Assembly (NCBI RefSeq): GCF_014852685.1 | Contig: NZ_JACZDF010000002.1 | Location: 186,001-250,000, forward strand | Direction: 5' to 3' | DNA: 64,000 nucleotides | From: Flavimobilis rhizosphaerae | GTDB lineage: Bacteria > Actinomycetota > Actinomycetes > Actinomycetales > Cellulomonadaceae | In this document: piece by piece, positions 1 through 10,555 of the stretch | How positions within the stretch are numbered: position 1 is the stretch's first letter | How the letters are laid out: each line of letters opens with the position of its first letter | Translations under genes and position numbers: made by a program | The notes under the pieces: generated by a model | What the model was told of the DNA's origin: nothing | Seen by the model: only the letters and a program-made list of their open reading frames with translations | The model's database searches: none

Positions 1-1
1 T

Positions 2-793
2 CCGACGGCACCCGGCCGCGACACCGACGGCATCCTCGCGGCGCTCGCCGCGCGTGAGCTGCGCGGAGTCGTCGTCGGCGGCGTCGAGCTCGGCGACCTC
101 ACGGACCCCGTCGCAGCGCGCGCCGCGCTCGAGGCGGCTGACGTCGTCGTGAGCCTCGAGGTTCGCGCGAGCGAGGTCACCGACCTCGCGGACGTCGTCC
201 TGCCCGTCGCACCGCCGGCCGAGAAGTCCGGCAGCTACCTCAACTGGGAGGGACGCGTCCGCGCGTTCCGTCAGGCGCTCGAGTCGCACGCGCTGCCCGA
301 CCACCGCGTGCTCGACGAGCTCGCGCGCCACCTCGGCACCGATCTCGGCGCGCGTGACGGCAACGTCCTGCGCAAGGAGATCGACCAGCTCGGCGCCTGG
401 GACGGCGAGCGCGTCGCCGCACCCGCGACGGAGGCTGTCGCCCCCGCCGCGGTCGCCCCCGGCACGGCGGTCCTCGCGAGCTGGCACCTCCAGCTCGACG
501 CGGGCCGTGGCCAGGACGGCGAGCCGTTCCTCGCCGGAACCGCCCGCAAGGCCGTCGCCCGGCTCTCGGCCGCGACGGCCGAGGCCGCCGGCGTCGCCGA
601 CGGCGGCGTGCTGCGCGTGTCGACGGGTGCCGGGCGCATCGAGCTGCCTGCCGTCGTCACGGACATGCCCGACCACGTCGTCTGGCTGCCGACCAACTCG
701 CCCGGCTCCGCGGTCCGCGCGGCTCTCGGCGTCCTGCCCGGTGCGGTCGTGCAGATCACCGCGGGCACCGTCACCACCACCGAGGAGGCATGA
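2..793 (+). CDS. nuoG: NADH-quinone oxidoreductase subunit G, C-terminal part
   Basis: The frame is open from base 2 and the start lies outside the window, so only about 263 C-terminal residues are present. NuoG is the large iron-sulfur subunit of the peripheral arm of respiratory complex I. The visible part belongs to its molybdopterin-oxidoreductase-like region: the stretch reading ADVVLPVAPPAEKSGSYLNW with a following EGR is the typical 'cofactor-domain' signature of NuoG and formate dehydrogenase relatives, and the last ~90 residues form the molydopterin-dinucleotide-binding-like barrel (PTNSPGSAVR). The stop overlaps the start of nuoH by four bases (ATGA), so it is co-translated with the membrane-arm genes. 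Confidence is high because the following gene order nuoHIJKLMN is canonical. Confidence 0.93.
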   Translation, partial: PTAPGRDTDGILAALAARELRGVVVGGVELGDLTDPVAARAALEAADVVVSLEVRASEVTDLADVVLPVAPPAEKSGSYLNWEGRVRAFRQALESHALPDHRVLDELARHLGTDLGARDGNVLRKEIDQLGAWDGERVAAPATEAVAPAAVAPGTAVLASWHLQLDAGRGQDGEPFLAGTARKAVARLSAATAEAAGVADGGVLRVSTGAGRIELPAVVTDMPDHVVWLPTNSPGSAVRAALGVLPGAVVQITAGTVTTTEEA

Positions 794-2199
794 TGGGCGC
801 CCTCGCCCTCGCTGCGACGGTCGCGACAGAGACGCCGGCGGTGCCCGGCATCGCCGCGGACTTCAGCAACGACAACATCTGGGTGTACCTCGTCAAGGCG
901 GTGCTCATCATCGTCTTCCTGCTGACGAGCGTCCTCATGGCGCTGTGGTTCGAGCGCCGGCTCGTCGCCCGCATGCAGGTACGCATCGGCCCGAACGTCC
1001 ACGGCCCGCTCGGTCTGCTCCAGGCCGTTGCCGACGCGATGAAGCTCCTCATGAAGGAGGACATCACGGTGAAGATGGCCGACAAGGTCGTCTACATCCT
1101 CGCGCCGATGATCTCCGTGTTCAGCTCGCTGCTCATCTACGCGGTCATCCCCTTCGGGCCCGAGGTCCGGATCCCGTTCACGGACTTCACGACCCCCGCG
1201 CAGCTCACCGACTTCCCGGTGGCGGTGCTCTACATCCTCGCGTGCGCGGCCCTCGGCGTGTACGGCATCGTCCTCGGTGGCTGGTCGTCGGGCTCGACGT
1301 ACCCGCTGCTCGGCGGAGTCCGCTCGACGGCGCAGATCATCTCTTACGAGCTCGCGATGGGCCTCTCGCTCGTCTCGGTGTTCCTGCTCGCAGGTTCGAT
1401 GTCGACGTCGGAGATCGTCAACCAGCAGGAGCGCTTCTGGTACGCGCTGCCCCTGCTGCCCGCGTTCATCCTCTACGTCATCTCGATGATCGGTGAGACG
1501 AACCGACTGCCGTTCGACCTCCCCGAGGCCGAGGGCGAGCTCGTCTCGGGCTACATGACCGAGTACTCGTCGATGAAGTTCGCGTGGTTCTTCCTCGCGG
1601 AGTACATCAACATGCTCAATGTCTCCGCGGTCGCGACGACGCTGTTCTTCGGCGGGTGGCGCGCCCCGTGGCCGCTGTCCGCGATCAACGACGGCATGTT
1701 CAACCAGGGCTGGTGGCCGATCCTCTGGTTCCTCGCCAAGGTCTGGTTCTTCATGTTCATCTTCGTGTGGGTCCGCGGCACGCTCCTGCGCTTCCGCTAC
1801 GACCAGTTCATGAAGCTCGGCTGGAAGATCCTCATCCCCGTCGCGCTCACGTGGCTCGTCATCGTCGCGATCTACCAGGGCGTCGTCGAGTTCGGCGAGA
1901 TCGACCGTCAGTTCTTCATCTACGCGTCGCTCGCGCTGTTCGTCATCGCGATCCTCGGCCTCGTCGTCTCGTCGTTCGCGACGAAGGCGGAGCCCGAGGT
2001 CGCGAAGAAGACCGAGGCCGAGCCGTTCGACGCGTTCGCGGGCGGGTTCCCCGTCCCGCCGCTCCCCGGCCAGCAGCTGCCCCCGTCGCCTCGTGCCGCC
2101 CGGCGCGCGGCGGCCGCCGCAACCGCCGCGACCGCGGTCCTCGAGGTCGAGGCCGAGCCCGATACCACCACGAAGACGGAAGGGACCTCCGGTGACTGA
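790..2199 (+). CDS. nuoH: NADH-quinone oxidoreductase subunit H
   Basis: NuoH is the membrane subunit that links the quinone-reducing peripheral arm of complex I to the proton-pumping arm. About eight hydrophobic helices span residues 25-400. Diagnostic stretches are [17 protein letters not shown] near residue 55 and [20 protein letters not shown] near 230, both lining the quinone chamber. At 469 residues it is longer than the roughly 330-residue enterobacterial protein; the excess is a Pro/Ala/Glu-rich tail after about residue 405, as in other actinobacterial NuoH. The ATG overlaps the nuoG stop. The end overlaps the GTG of nuoI by eight bases. Confidence 0.96.
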   Translation: MMGALALAATVATETPAVPGIAADFSNDNIWVYLVKAVLIIVFLLTSVLMALWFERRLVARMQVRIGPNVHGPLGLLQAVADAMKLLMKEDITVKMADKVVYILAPMISVFSSLLIYAVIPFGPEVRIPFTDFTTPAQLTDFPVAVLYILACAALGVYGIVLGGWSSGSTYPLLGGVRSTAQIISYELAMGLSLVSVFLLAGSMSTSEIVNQQERFWYALPLLPAFILYVISMIGETNRLPFDLPEAEGELVSGYMTEYSSMKFAWFFLAEYINMLNVSAVATTLFFGGWRAPWPLSAINDGMFNQGWWPILWFLAKVWFFMFIFVWVRGTLLRFRYDQFMKLGWKILIPVALTWLVIVAIYQGVVEFGEIDRQFFIYASLALFVIAILGLVVSSFATKAEPEVAKKTEAEPFDAFAGGFPVPPLPGQQLPPSPRAARRAAAAATAATAVLEVEAEPDTTTKTEGTSGD

Positions 2200-2848
2200 G
2201 AACCCGAAGAAGCCCGGGCCGATCGCCGAGATGCTGGCGCCCGTCGCCGGCTTCGGCGTGACGTTCGCGAACCTGTTCCGCCCCGTCGTCACGGAGCAGT
2301 ACCCGTTCGAGAAGGTGCCGACGAAGCCGCGCTACCACGGCCGCCACCAGCTCAACCGGTACCCCGACGGTCTCGAGAAGTGCATCGGCTGCGAGCTGTG
2401 CGCGTGGGCGTGCCCCGCGGACGCCATCTACGTCGAGGGCGGTGACAACGCCGACCTCCCCGAGGGCGCGCACGTCTCGCCCGGCGAGCGCTACGGACGC
2501 GTCTACCAGATCAACTACCTGCGCTGCATCTTCTGCGGCCTGTGCATCGAGGCGTGCCCGACGCGGGCGCTCACGATGACGAACGACTACGAGCTCGCGG
2601 GCCCGACCCGCGAGGGCATGATCTTCGAGAAGGACGACCTGCTCGCGCCGCTGCGCGAGGGCATGCTCGCCGGCCCCCACCCGATGGTCGAGGGCACGGA
2701 GGATCTCGAGTACTACCGCGGCGAGATCACGGGTCCGACGCAGGCGCAGGTCGACTGGGTGCGTGAGCGCCGACCCGACGACGCCTCGCTCGACGCGGCC
2801 GCGAAGGCCACCGTGGCCGCTCCTGACGCGAACGGAGGAACCCGATGA
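2192..2848 (+). CDS. nuoI: NADH-quinone oxidoreductase subunit I (2x[4Fe-4S])
   Basis: This is the ferredoxin-like subunit that passes electrons to the terminal cluster near quinone. Two classic [4Fe-4S] motifs are visible, [12 protein letters not shown] near residue 65 and [12 protein letters not shown] near residue 115. The GTG at 2192 ([14 protein letters not shown]) is preferred: it follows a purine-rich GGAAGGGA ribosome site and lies at the nuoH end. The same frame is open further upstream, but only over the nuoH tail. The 218-residue length matches other actinobacterial NuoI, which carry an N-terminal extension and a C-terminal acidic tail. The stop overlaps nuoJ as ATGA. Confidence 0.96.
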   Translation: MTENPKKPGPIAEMLAPVAGFGVTFANLFRPVVTEQYPFEKVPTKPRYHGRHQLNRYPDGLEKCIGCELCAWACPADAIYVEGGDNADLPEGAHVSPGERYGRVYQINYLRCIFCGLCIEACPTRALTMTNDYELAGPTREGMIFEKDDLLAPLREGMLAGPHPMVEGTEDLEYYRGEITGPTQAQVDWVRERRPDDASLDAAAKATVAAPDANGGTR

Positions 2849-3687
2849 TGACCTCGACCGGGGAGGCGGTGCTCTTCTGGGTGCTCGCCCCCGCCATGGT
2901 GCTCGGGGCGCTCGGGCTCGTGTTCGCGCGCAAGGCGGTGTACGCGGCGCTCTCGATGATCTTCGTCATGGTGTGCCTCGCCATGGTCTACGTCATGCAG
3001 CAGGCCGAGTTCCTCGGCATCGTCCAGGTGGTCGTCTACACCGGCGCCGTCATGATGCTCTTCGTCTTCGTGCTCATGCTCGTGGGTGTCGACGCGTCGA
3101 CGTCCGCGGTCGAGACGATCAAGGGGCAGCGCTGGATCGGCATCCTCATGGGCGTCGGCCTCGGCACGCTGCTCGTCACGGTGACGGCCCGTGCCGCGCT
3201 CCCGGAGACGGTCGGCCTCGACGAGGCGAACTCGGAGACGAACCCCGCAGGCCTCGCACGCGTCCTCATGAGCGACTTCGTGCTCGACCTCGAGATCGTC
3301 GCGACGCTCCTCGTCACGGCCGCTCTCGCTGCCCTCGTGCTCACGCACCGGCGCCGGCTCACGCCGAAGATCGGCCAGCCCGAGCGCGCCGCGGCGCGCA
3401 TGCTCGCGGGCGACCACCCGGTCAACCTGCCGGCCCCGGGCGTCTACGCGCGCCACAACGCGATGGACGTCCCCGCGCTCGATCCTGAGGGCAACCCCAT
3501 CGAGGCGTCCGTCTCGCGCGTCCTGCGGATCCGTGGGCAGGAGCACTCGCTCGACACCGACGTGACGACGCTCGTCGCGACCCGTGACGCAGCGGAGCTC
3601 ACGGGCGACCACGGCACCGACACGGCCGCCGAGCGTGGCGGCCAGAACGACGACACCGACGCTGCGACCACGGAGGGAGAAGCCTGA
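2845..3687 (+). CDS. nuoJ: NADH-quinone oxidoreductase subunit J
   Basis: This is a membrane subunit of complex I with five predicted helices in the first ~170 residues. The family signature is the stretch [20 protein letters not shown] near residue 60, which holds the pi-bulge helix TM3. After about residue 175 the protein continues as a ~100-residue hydrophilic, acidic tail that shorter enterobacterial NuoJ lacks; such tails are common in Actinobacteria. It has a GGAGG-type ribosome site (AACGGAGGAA) just before the ATG. The stop shares one base with the nuoK start. Confidence 0.95.
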   Translation: MMTSTGEAVLFWVLAPAMVLGALGLVFARKAVYAALSMIFVMVCLAMVYVMQQAEFLGIVQVVVYTGAVMMLFVFVLMLVGVDASTSAVETIKGQRWIGILMGVGLGTLLVTVTARAALPETVGLDEANSETNPAGLARVLMSDFVLDLEIVATLLVTAALAALVLTHRRRLTPKIGQPERAAARMLAGDHPVNLPAPGVYARHNAMDVPALDPEGNPIEASVSRVLRIRGQEHSLDTDVTTLVATRDAAELTGDHGTDTAAERGGQNDDTDAATTEGEA

Positions 3688-3986
3688 TGGAGGTCGGCAA
3701 CTACCTGTACCTCGCGATGATCCTCTTCGCGATCGGCGCGACGACCGTCATGCTGCGCCGCAGCGCGATCATCGCGTTCATGGGCGTCGAGCTCATGCTC
3801 AACGCCGCCAACCTGGCCTTCGTGACGTTCGCCCGCATCCACGGCGACCTCTCCGGACAGGTCATCGCGTTCTTCGTCATGGTCGTCGCTGCAGCAGAGG
3901 TCGTCGTCGGCCTCGCGATCATCGTGGCGATCTTCCGTACCCGGAAGTCGGCCTCGGTCGACGACGTCAACCTGCTGAAGGGCTGA
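3687..3986 (+). CDS. nuoK: NADH-quinone oxidoreductase subunit K
   Basis: This 99-residue protein with three transmembrane helices is the MrpC-like antiporter-chain subunit of complex I. The second and third helices carry the two buried glutamates expected of NuoK, in [14 protein letters not shown] and in [16 protein letters not shown]. Length is exactly typical (about 100). The ATG follows GGAGGGAGAAGCC and overlaps the nuoJ stop by one base. Confidence 0.97.
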   Translation: MEVGNYLYLAMILFAIGATTVMLRRSAIIAFMGVELMLNAANLAFVTFARIHGDLSGQVIAFFVMVVAAAEVVVGLAIIVAIFRTRKSASVDDVNLLKG

Positions 3987-3993
3987 GGCGCTG

Positions 3994-5955
3994 ATGCTTT
4001 CCATGCTTCCCGTCGCGACCGAGGTCGCCCCCGCCATGGCCGCTGCAGGCTTCTGGCAGGAGAACGCGTGGCTGCTCGTCGCAGCTCCCCTCGTGAGCGC
4101 CGGAATCCTGCTGCTTCTCGGACGCAGTGCCGACCGCTGGGGTCACTGGCTCGGTCTGCTCGCCTCGACGCTGACGTTCGTCGTCGGCGCCGGGATCCTC
4201 GTCGACCTGCTCGGCTCGCCCGCGGGTGAGCGTGTGCGCGAGGTCGACCTCTTCTCGTGGATCTCGACGTCCGAGCTCGACCTCGTCGCAGGGCTGCGGC
4301 TCGACCCGCTGTCGCTGACCTTCGTGCTCCTCGTGACCTTCGTGGGCTCGCTCATCCACCTCTACTCGGTGGCCTACATGGAGAACGACCCCGCGCGGCG
4401 ACGCTTCTTCGCGTACCTCAACCTCTTCGTCGCGTCGATGCTCCTGCTCGTCCTCGCGGACTCCTACCTCCTGCTGTTCGTCGGCTGGGAGGGCGTGGGC
4501 CTCGCGTCGTACCTGCTCATCGGCTTCTGGAACCACGTCCCCGCATACGCGACGGCCGCCAAGAAGGCGTTCGTCATGAACCGCGTGGCGGACGTCGGCA
4601 TGATCATCGCGCTCGGCCTCATGTTCTCGACGTTCGGTGGCCTCGACTTCACGACCGTCCTCGCGGGCTCCGCAGACGCGTCCGAGGGCAAGCTCACGGC
4701 GATCGGCCTCATGCTGCTCCTCGCGGCGTGCGGCAAGTCGGCGCAGTTCCCGCTCCAGGCGTGGCTCGGCGACGCGATGGCAGGCCCGACGCCCGTCTCC
4801 GCGCTCATCCACGCCGCGACGATGGTCACGGCGGGCGTGTACCTCATCGTCCGCTCGGGCCCGGTCTTCGACGGTGCGCCCACGGCGCTCCTCGTCGTCG
4901 CGATCGTCGGTGCGATCACGCTCCTCTTCGGAGCGATCGTCGGTTGCGCGAAGGACGACATCAAGAAGACCCTCGCAGCGTCGACGATGTCCCAGATCGG
5001 TTACATGATGCTCGCCGCGGGCCTCGGCCCGATCGGGTACGCGTTCGCGATCTTCCACCTCCTCACGCACGGCTTCTTCAAGGCGGGGATGTTCCTCGGT
5101 GCCGGGTCGGTCATGCACGGCATGAACGACCAGGTCGACATGCGTCGCTTCGGCGGCCTCTCGAGGTACATGAAGATCACGTGGCTGACGTTCGGCGCAG
5201 GCTGGCTCGCGATCCTCGGCATCCCGCCGTTCTCCGGCTTCTGGTCGAAGGACAAGATCATCGAGTCCGCGTTCGTCGGCGAGGGCTGGCAGCCGTGGGT
5301 CTTTGGCACGGTCGCGCTTCTCGGCGCAGGCATCACCGCGTTCTACATGTCGCGCCTCTTCTTCATGACGTTCCACGGCAAGCAGCGGTGGACGTCGGAG
5401 GCCGAGGGCACGGGGCCGGACCAGCACCCGCACGAGTCGCCGATCCTCATGACCCTCCCGATGATCGTCCTCGCGGTCGGCTCGGTCGCGCTCGGCGGCG
5501 TGCTCGCGATCGGCGACGGCTTCGTCACGTGGCTCGAGCCCGTCACGGGGCACGTCGAGCACCACGCCCCGGTCATCCCCGTCCCGGTCATCATGGCCGC
5601 GACGATCGTCCTCGTCCTGCTCGGTGCCTTCCTCGCCTGGCGGCAGTACGCGGCCTCGACCGTCCCGGTCGTGGCGCCCCGCGGCTCGCTGCTCACGCGT
5701 GCGGCCCGACGTGACCTCTACCAGGACGACGTCAACGAGGGGCTCGTCATGCGCCCCGGTCAGTACCTCACCCGCTCGCTCGTCTTCGGCGACGCGACGC
5801 TCGTCGACGGCGCGTTCTCCGGCCTCGGTCGCACGAGCTCGGGCCTGGGTCGCGCGCTGCGCGGCCTGCAGAACGGTTTTGTCCGCTCCTACGCCGCCAT
5901 GATGGCGCTCGGCATCGTCGTGATCGCCGTCGTCGTCCTGGCCGTGCAGGGCTGA
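3994..5955 (+). CDS. nuoL: NADH-quinone oxidoreductase subunit L
   Basis: This is the distal proton-pumping, Mrp-antiporter-like subunit at the far end of the complex I membrane arm. At 653 residues and with about 16 hydrophobic segments it is full length. Family signatures include [15 protein letters not shown] (residues ~165-180, containing the essential Glu), [20 protein letters not shown] with the channel lysine, [17 protein letters not shown], and the [19 protein letters not shown] region. The C-terminal section includes the long lateral helix. It starts seven bases after nuoK and ends 16 bases before nuoM. Confidence 0.97.
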   Translation: MLSMLPVATEVAPAMAAAGFWQENAWLLVAAPLVSAGILLLLGRSADRWGHWLGLLASTLTFVVGAGILVDLLGSPAGERVREVDLFSWISTSELDLVAGLRLDPLSLTFVLLVTFVGSLIHLYSVAYMENDPARRRFFAYLNLFVASMLLLVLADSYLLLFVGWEGVGLASYLLIGFWNHVPAYATAAKKAFVMNRVADVGMIIALGLMFSTFGGLDFTTVLAGSADASEGKLTAIGLMLLLAACGKSAQFPLQAWLGDAMAGPTPVSALIHAATMVTAGVYLIVRSGPVFDGAPTALLVVAIVGAITLLFGAIVGCAKDDIKKTLAASTMSQIGYMMLAAGLGPIGYAFAIFHLLTHGFFKAGMFLGAGSVMHGMNDQVDMRRFGGLSRYMKITWLTFGAGWLAILGIPPFSGFWSKDKIIESAFVGEGWQPWVFGTVALLGAGITAFYMSRLFFMTFHGKQRWTSEAEGTGPDQHPHESPILMTLPMIVLAVGSVALGGVLAIGDGFVTWLEPVTGHVEHHAPVIPVPVIMAATIVLVLLGAFLAWRQYAASTVPVVAPRGSLLTRAARRDLYQDDVNEGLVMRPGQYLTRSLVFGDATLVDGAFSGLGRTSSGLGRALRGLQNGFVRSYAAMMALGIVVIAVVVLAVQG

Positions 5956-5971
5956 GGAAGGACCTGAACGA

Positions 5972-7507
5972 ATGGAATCCCTCGTGCCCGAGAACCTCAC
6001 GGCCTCGTTCCCGTGGCTCACGGCCCTCGTCGTCGTCGCCGCGCTCGGCGCCGTCGCACTGTGGTGCCTGCCCCGTGGCGCGCGCGGTCGCGTCCGCGAG
6101 ATCGCCCTCGGCGTCTCGCTCGTCAACGTCGGCCTCCTCGTCGGGGCGTTCACGCAGTTCGACACGTCGAAGGCGGGTGTCCACCAGCTCTACGAGCAGT
6201 ACGCGTGGATCCCGCAGATCGGCACGTCGTACGCCGTGGGCGTCGACGGCCTGGGGCTCGCGCTCGTCGCGCTCGGCGTCGGCCTCGTGCCGATCGTCAT
6301 CCTCGCCGCCTGGCGCGAGCAGGGCGACGACGTCGAGCGGCTGCGCCATTACCTCGCGCTCGTCCTCCTCACCGCCGCGTTCATGACGCTCATCTTCGCG
6401 GCGCGCGACGTCTTCCTCTTCTACGTCGTGTTCGAGGCGATGCTCATCCCGATCTACTTCATGATCGGTGCGTTCGGCGGACCGCAGCGCCGCGGCGCCG
6501 CGGTGAAGTTCCTCCTCTTCTCGCTCGCGGGCGGGCTCGTCATGCTCGTCGCGGTCATCGCGCTGTTCCTCCAGGGACCCGGCGGCGCGGAGGGCTTCCT
6601 CACGGCGAACCTCACGGGCCTCGCGCTCACGACGAACGTCGAGCGGCTGCTTTTCGTCGGCTTCTTCCTCGCGTTCGCGATCAAGGCGCCGATGTTCCCG
6701 GTCCACACGTGGCTGCCCGACGCGGCGCAGCAGGCGCCCGCAGGCACGTCGACGCTGCTCGTCGGCGTGCTCGACAAGGTCGGCACGTTCGGCATGCTCA
6801 CGCTGTGCATCCCGCTCTTCCCGAGCGCCTCGGCGTGGGCGGCGCCGACGATCGTCGTCCTCGCGGTCGTCTCCGTCATCTACGGCGCCCTGCTCGCTCT
6901 GGGGCAGAAGGACCTCATGCGCCTCATCGCGTACACGTCGGTGTCGCACTTCGGCGTGATGATCCTCGGCATCTTCGCGTTCTCGCAGACGTCGATCGCC
7001 GGCGCGTCGTTCTACATGCTCGGCCACGGTCTCGCGACGGGCCTGCTGTTCCTCACGGCGGGCATGGTCATCGCGCGGCACCCCCAGCGGTCGCAGCGCA
7101 TCGCGGACTTCGGCGGTCTTCAGCGGACCACGCCGATCATCGCGGGCATCTTCCTCCTCGGTGGCCTCGCGACGCTGTCCCTCCCGGGTCTCGCGCCGTT
7201 CGTCGGCGAGATCATGGTGCTCATCGGCGCGTTCGGCGCGTACCCCGCAGCGGTCATCGTCTCGGCGGTCGTCGTCGTCCTCGCCGCGCTCTACATCCTG
7301 CTCACCTACCAGCGGATGTTCACGGGCCCCGAGCAGGAGCACCTCACGGGCCTCCCCGACATGGTCGGCCGTGAGAAGTGGGTCGTCGCCCCGCTCGTCG
7401 CGGCGCTCCTCGTCCTCGGCTTCTACCCGCGTCCGGCCCTCGACCTCGTCGAGGCTCCCGCCGACGTCACCGTCTCGACCATCGCCCTCGAGGGGAGCGC
7501 GTCATGA
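5972..7507 (+). CDS. nuoM: NADH-quinone oxidoreductase subunit M
   Basis: This is the second antiporter-like pumping subunit, 511 residues with about 14 helices. Recognisable stretches are FYVVFEAMLIPIYFMIGAFG, which contains the conserved Glu of helix 5, FAIKAPMFPVHTWLPDAAQQ, and KVGTFGMLTL. The ATG lies eight bases after GAGGAAGGA, a good ribosome site. The stop overlaps the nuoN start by four bases. Nothing is missing relative to the family. Confidence 0.97.
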   Translation: MESLVPENLTASFPWLTALVVVAALGAVALWCLPRGARGRVREIALGVSLVNVGLLVGAFTQFDTSKAGVHQLYEQYAWIPQIGTSYAVGVDGLGLALVALGVGLVPIVILAAWREQGDDVERLRHYLALVLLTAAFMTLIFAARDVFLFYVVFEAMLIPIYFMIGAFGGPQRRGAAVKFLLFSLAGGLVMLVAVIALFLQGPGGAEGFLTANLTGLALTTNVERLLFVGFFLAFAIKAPMFPVHTWLPDAAQQAPAGTSTLLVGVLDKVGTFGMLTLCIPLFPSASAWAAPTIVVLAVVSVIYGALLALGQKDLMRLIAYTSVSHFGVMILGIFAFSQTSIAGASFYMLGHGLATGLLFLTAGMVIARHPQRSQRIADFGGLQRTTPIIAGIFLLGGLATLSLPGLAPFVGEIMVLIGAFGAYPAAVIVSAVVVVLAALYILLTYQRMFTGPEQEHLTGLPDMVGREKWVVAPLVAALLVLGFYPRPALDLVEAPADVTVSTIALEGSAS

Positions 7508-9303
7508 CCCCGCTCATCGCTGCTGCACCGCAGTTCGTCCAGCCCGAGATCTGGTGGACGTGGCTCGCGCCGTACCTGCTCGTGCTCGGCGCGGCCGTCG
7601 TCGGCGTGCTCGTCGAGGCCTTCGTGGCCCCGCGGGCCCGTCGGTCGACGCAGCTGACGCTCGCGCTCGTCGCGCTGCTCGGCGCGGCCGGGTGGAACGT
7701 GTGGCTGTGGGTCGACCAGTTCGCTCCGACGGAGTTCAAGGCGATCGCGCTCGTCAACGGGTCGCTCATGGTCTCGTACTTCACGCTCGCGCTGCAGACG
7801 GTCATCCTCGTCGTCGCAGCGCTCGCGCTGCTCGTCGTCGCCGACCGTTCGCGCGGTGCGGACGACTTCGCTCCGACGGCCGCCGCGATCCCGGGCTCGG
7901 ACTACGAGGAGCTCGCGCGCACCAAGGGTCTGCAGCAGACGGAGATCTACCCGCTCTTCCTCTTTGCCGTCGGCGGCATGATGCTCTTCCCGGCCGCGGG
8001 CAACCTGCTGACGATGTTCATCGCGCTCGAGATCCTCTCGCTGCCGCTCTACGTCATGTCGGGCATGGCCCGCCACCGTCGTCTGCTCTCGCAGGAGGCG
8101 TCGCTCAAGTACTTCCTCCTCGGCGCGTTCTCGTCGGCGTTCTTCCTCATGGGCATGGCGCTCGTCTACGGCTACGCCGGCACGATCAACCTCTGGGCGA
8201 TCACGAACGGTCACGCCCTCCAGGTGCCCGAGGCCCTCGTCGGCGGGCGCCCGCTGCTCGTCATGGGTGTCGTCATGCTGCTCGTCGGCGTGCTCTTCAA
8301 GGTCGGTGCGGTGCCGTTCCACCAGTGGACGCCCGACGTCTACCAGGGGGCACCCACGTCGATCACGGGCTTCATGGCCGCGTGCACGAAGGCCGCGGCG
8401 TTCGGCGCGGTCATCCGCATCGTCGTGTGGTTCGCCCCGTTCATCGGCCTCGATCTCCACGAGGAGATCCAGGTGACGATCGTCATCGTCGCGATCGCGT
8501 CGATGCTGCTCGGCTCGGTCCTCGGCGTCGTCCAGCACGACGTCAAGCGTCTTCTCGCGTACTCGTCGATCGCGCACGCGGGCTTCGTGCTCGTCGCGGT
8601 CGCGGGGGTCCTGCCCTACGACGGCCAGACCTTCGTGTTCCCGATGAACAGCGCGGTGATCTTCTACCTGCTCGCGTACGGCCTGGCGACCGTCGGCGCG
8701 TTCGCGGTCGTGCGGCTCGTGCGCGAGTCTCAGGGTCGTGGAGCGGACGCGGTGACGCTCGGCGAGGCGACGCACCTGTCGCAGTGGGCGGGCCTCGGCC
8801 GTCGCAGCCCGTTCCTCGCGGTCGCGTTCTCCGTCTTCCTGCTGTCGTTCGCGGGCATCCCGCTCACGGCCGGCTTCATCGGGAAGTTCACGGCGTTCAA
8901 GGTCGCGGTTGACGGCGGGCTGTGGTGGCTCGCGGTCCTCGCGGTGCTGTGCTCGGCGATCGCGGTGTTCTTCTACGTCCGCATCATCGTCCTCATGTTC
9001 TTCGTCGACCCGGCGGCGGACGACACCGAGCCGGAGCCGGCGCGCGAGGTCGTCGCCGTCGGCGCGCTCGGCGCGACGTCGGACGCGCCCGTGGGCACGC
9101 CGCTCGCGGGCGAGCCCGAGGCTGGCGTGGGGCTGCGGCTCTCGGACGAGCTGCGCCGGACGAGCGGGGGCGTCACCGTCCTCAAGGGCTCGGTCGGCTC
9201 GCGCGTGGCGATCGCCGTCGCGATGGTGGGTACTCTTCTTCTCGGGGTCCTGCCCGGACCCGTCCTGGACCTGCTCGAGAAGACGGTGAACTTCCTCCCG
9301 TGA
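7504..9303 (+). CDS. nuoN: NADH-quinone oxidoreductase subunit N
   Basis: This is the third antiporter-like subunit of complex I, 599 residues. Signatures are ALEILSLPLYVMSG, the channel-lysine stretch LFKVGAVPFHQWTPDVYQGA, and LLAYSSIAHAGFVLV. It is about 100 residues longer than enterobacterial NuoN. The extra length lies mostly in a hydrophilic loop between the last two helices (residues ~500-570, rich in Glu, Pro and Ala) and in a loop near residue 115. The ATG at 7504 sits in the nuoM stop (ATGA); further upstream the frame is only an extension over nuoM. Its own stop overlaps the GTG of the prenyl synthase. Confidence 0.96.
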   Translation: MTPLIAAAPQFVQPEIWWTWLAPYLLVLGAAVVGVLVEAFVAPRARRSTQLTLALVALLGAAGWNVWLWVDQFAPTEFKAIALVNGSLMVSYFTLALQTVILVVAALALLVVADRSRGADDFAPTAAAIPGSDYEELARTKGLQQTEIYPLFLFAVGGMMLFPAAGNLLTMFIALEILSLPLYVMSGMARHRRLLSQEASLKYFLLGAFSSAFFLMGMALVYGYAGTINLWAITNGHALQVPEALVGGRPLLVMGVVMLLVGVLFKVGAVPFHQWTPDVYQGAPTSITGFMAACTKAAAFGAVIRIVVWFAPFIGLDLHEEIQVTIVIVAIASMLLGSVLGVVQHDVKRLLAYSSIAHAGFVLVAVAGVLPYDGQTFVFPMNSAVIFYLLAYGLATVGAFAVVRLVRESQGRGADAVTLGEATHLSQWAGLGRRSPFLAVAFSVFLLSFAGIPLTAGFIGKFTAFKVAVDGGLWWLAVLAVLCSAIAVFFYVRIIVLMFFVDPAADDTEPEPAREVVAVGALGATSDAPVGTPLAGEPEAGVGLRLSDELRRTSGGVTVLKGSVGSRVAIAVAMVGTLLLGVLPGPVLDLLEKTVNFLP

Positions 9304-10325
9304 CCACCCCGACGACGCCGACCGCCGGCGTCGGGCTGCCCGTGCCCGACGCCGAGCTGGCCCAGCTGCTCGCCGACCGCCTCGAGACCGTCGAGTCGGT
9401 GCTGCGCGAGTCCGTCACGCAGACGGACCAGCTCGCGGACGACGCCTCGCGACACCTTGTCAACGCGGGCGGGAAGCGGCTGCGCCCGCTCCTCGCGCTC
9501 CTGTGCGCGGAGCTGGGCGACGGCTCACGTCCCGAGGTCGTGGACGCGGCGGTCGTCGTCGAGCTCACACACCTCGCGACGCTCTACCACGACGACGTCA
9601 TGGACTCGGCGCCGCTGCGCCGTGGTGCGCCGTCGGCGCACGCAGTATGGGGCAACTCGGTCGCGATCCTCACCGGTGACCTCCTCTTCGCGCGCGCCTC
9701 GAGGCTCGTCGCGGGGCTCGGCACGGAGGCCGTGAAGATCCAGGCGGCGACGTTCGAGCGCCTGTGCCTCGGCCAGATGCGTGAGTCGATCGGACCGCGC
9801 GAGACGGACGACGCGGTCGAGCACTACATCGGTGTGCTCGCCGACAAGACGGCGTCGCTCCTCGCGACGTCGGCGCTCTTCGGTGCGCGGTTCGCGGGCT
9901 GCTCCGACGAGGTCGCGCAGATGGTCGCGGCGTACGGCGAGCGGCTGGGCGTCGCGTTCCAGCTCGCCGACGACGTCATCGACCTCACGAGCACGGGTGA
10001 CCTCACGGGCAAGACCCCGGGCACGGACCTGCGCGAGAAGGTTCCGACGATGCCGACGATCCTGCTGCGGCGTCGCGTCGCCACGGGGGAGGGGTCCGCG
10101 GCGGACGCCGAGCTCGTCGCGCTGCTCGACTCCGACCTCTCGGACGACGCGGTGCTCGACGACGCCCTCGAGCGACTGCGCGGCCACGACGTCGTCGAGG
10201 CGACGCGTGAGCTTGCGGCGCGCTGGGCGCGTGACGCGGTCGCGGAGATCGCGGGGCTCCCGGCCGGGCGGGTGAAGAACACGCTCGTCTCCTTCGCCGA
10301 CGCGATGGTCGACCGCGCCGGCTGA
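9300..10325 (+). CDS. Polyprenyl diphosphate synthase (likely quinone side chain)
   Basis: This 341-residue trans-isoprenyl diphosphate synthase condenses isopentenyl diphosphate onto an allylic primer. The first Asp-rich motif is DDVMD (residues ~98-102, with LRRG following). The second is LADDVID (~221-227). The GGKRLRP substrate-binding stretch is near residue 57. The GTG at 9300 overlaps the nuoN stop by four bases and gives a normal-length protein. Genes of this type directly after nuoN are a standing actinobacterial arrangement and are usually annotated as the long-chain synthase that makes the menaquinone tail (heptaprenyl/octaprenyl, GrcC/HepT-like). Chain length cannot be read from sequence here. 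It is probably the last gene of the nuo operon. Confidence 0.9.
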   Translation: MTTPTTPTAGVGLPVPDAELAQLLADRLETVESVLRESVTQTDQLADDASRHLVNAGGKRLRPLLALLCAELGDGSRPEVVDAAVVVELTHLATLYHDDVMDSAPLRRGAPSAHAVWGNSVAILTGDLLFARASRLVAGLGTEAVKIQAATFERLCLGQMRESIGPRETDDAVEHYIGVLADKTASLLATSALFGARFAGCSDEVAQMVAAYGERLGVAFQLADDVIDLTSTGDLTGKTPGTDLREKVPTMPTILLRRRVATGEGSAADAELVALLDSDLSDDAVLDDALERLRGHDVVEATRELAARWARDAVAEIAGLPAGRVKNTLVSFADAMVDRAG

Positions 10326-10428
10326 GGGCTGCTGCCTCCCCGCGCAGGTCCCCGGAGTGCGCGACGCCGGCGTCCCCGGCTGCGTCTTGGAACGACGTCG
10401 AGAGCGAGCGTCGTGGGAGGGGCGCGTG

Positions 10429-10434
10429 TACCCT
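10429..10434 (+). promoter_or_regulatory. Candidate -10 box for the FHA/kinase/surface-protein operon
   Basis: The 230-base gap 10326-10555 separates the prenyl synthase from the RDD-FHA gene. It holds a TACCCT hexamer, a common actinobacterial -10 form, which would start transcription near 10441. No clear -35 is seen. No U-tailed terminator was found in the gap, although it contains a short GC palindrome (GACGCCGGCGTC) around 10359. Confidence 0.4.
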
Positions 10435-10555
10435 TGCACCGCACGGCGCTGTCGTGCTCGATGACTTTGACCACGGCCCCGACGACGCAGGCTCCGGCCC
10501 GCTGCCGGTCAGGGACGCGACAGGGAGTGTGACGTCCAAGGTGAGCAGCTACACC

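Noticed and set aside
271-2292. Long open frame antisense to nuoG, nuoH and nuoI
   Set aside because: Repetitive charged composition, no motif, and it lies opposite well-conserved complex I genes.
10432-10446. 15-base word CCTTGCACCGCACGG shared with 46699-46713, both upstream of genes
   Set aside because: With this base composition and window length, several shared 15-mers are expected by chance, and no regulator links the two genes.
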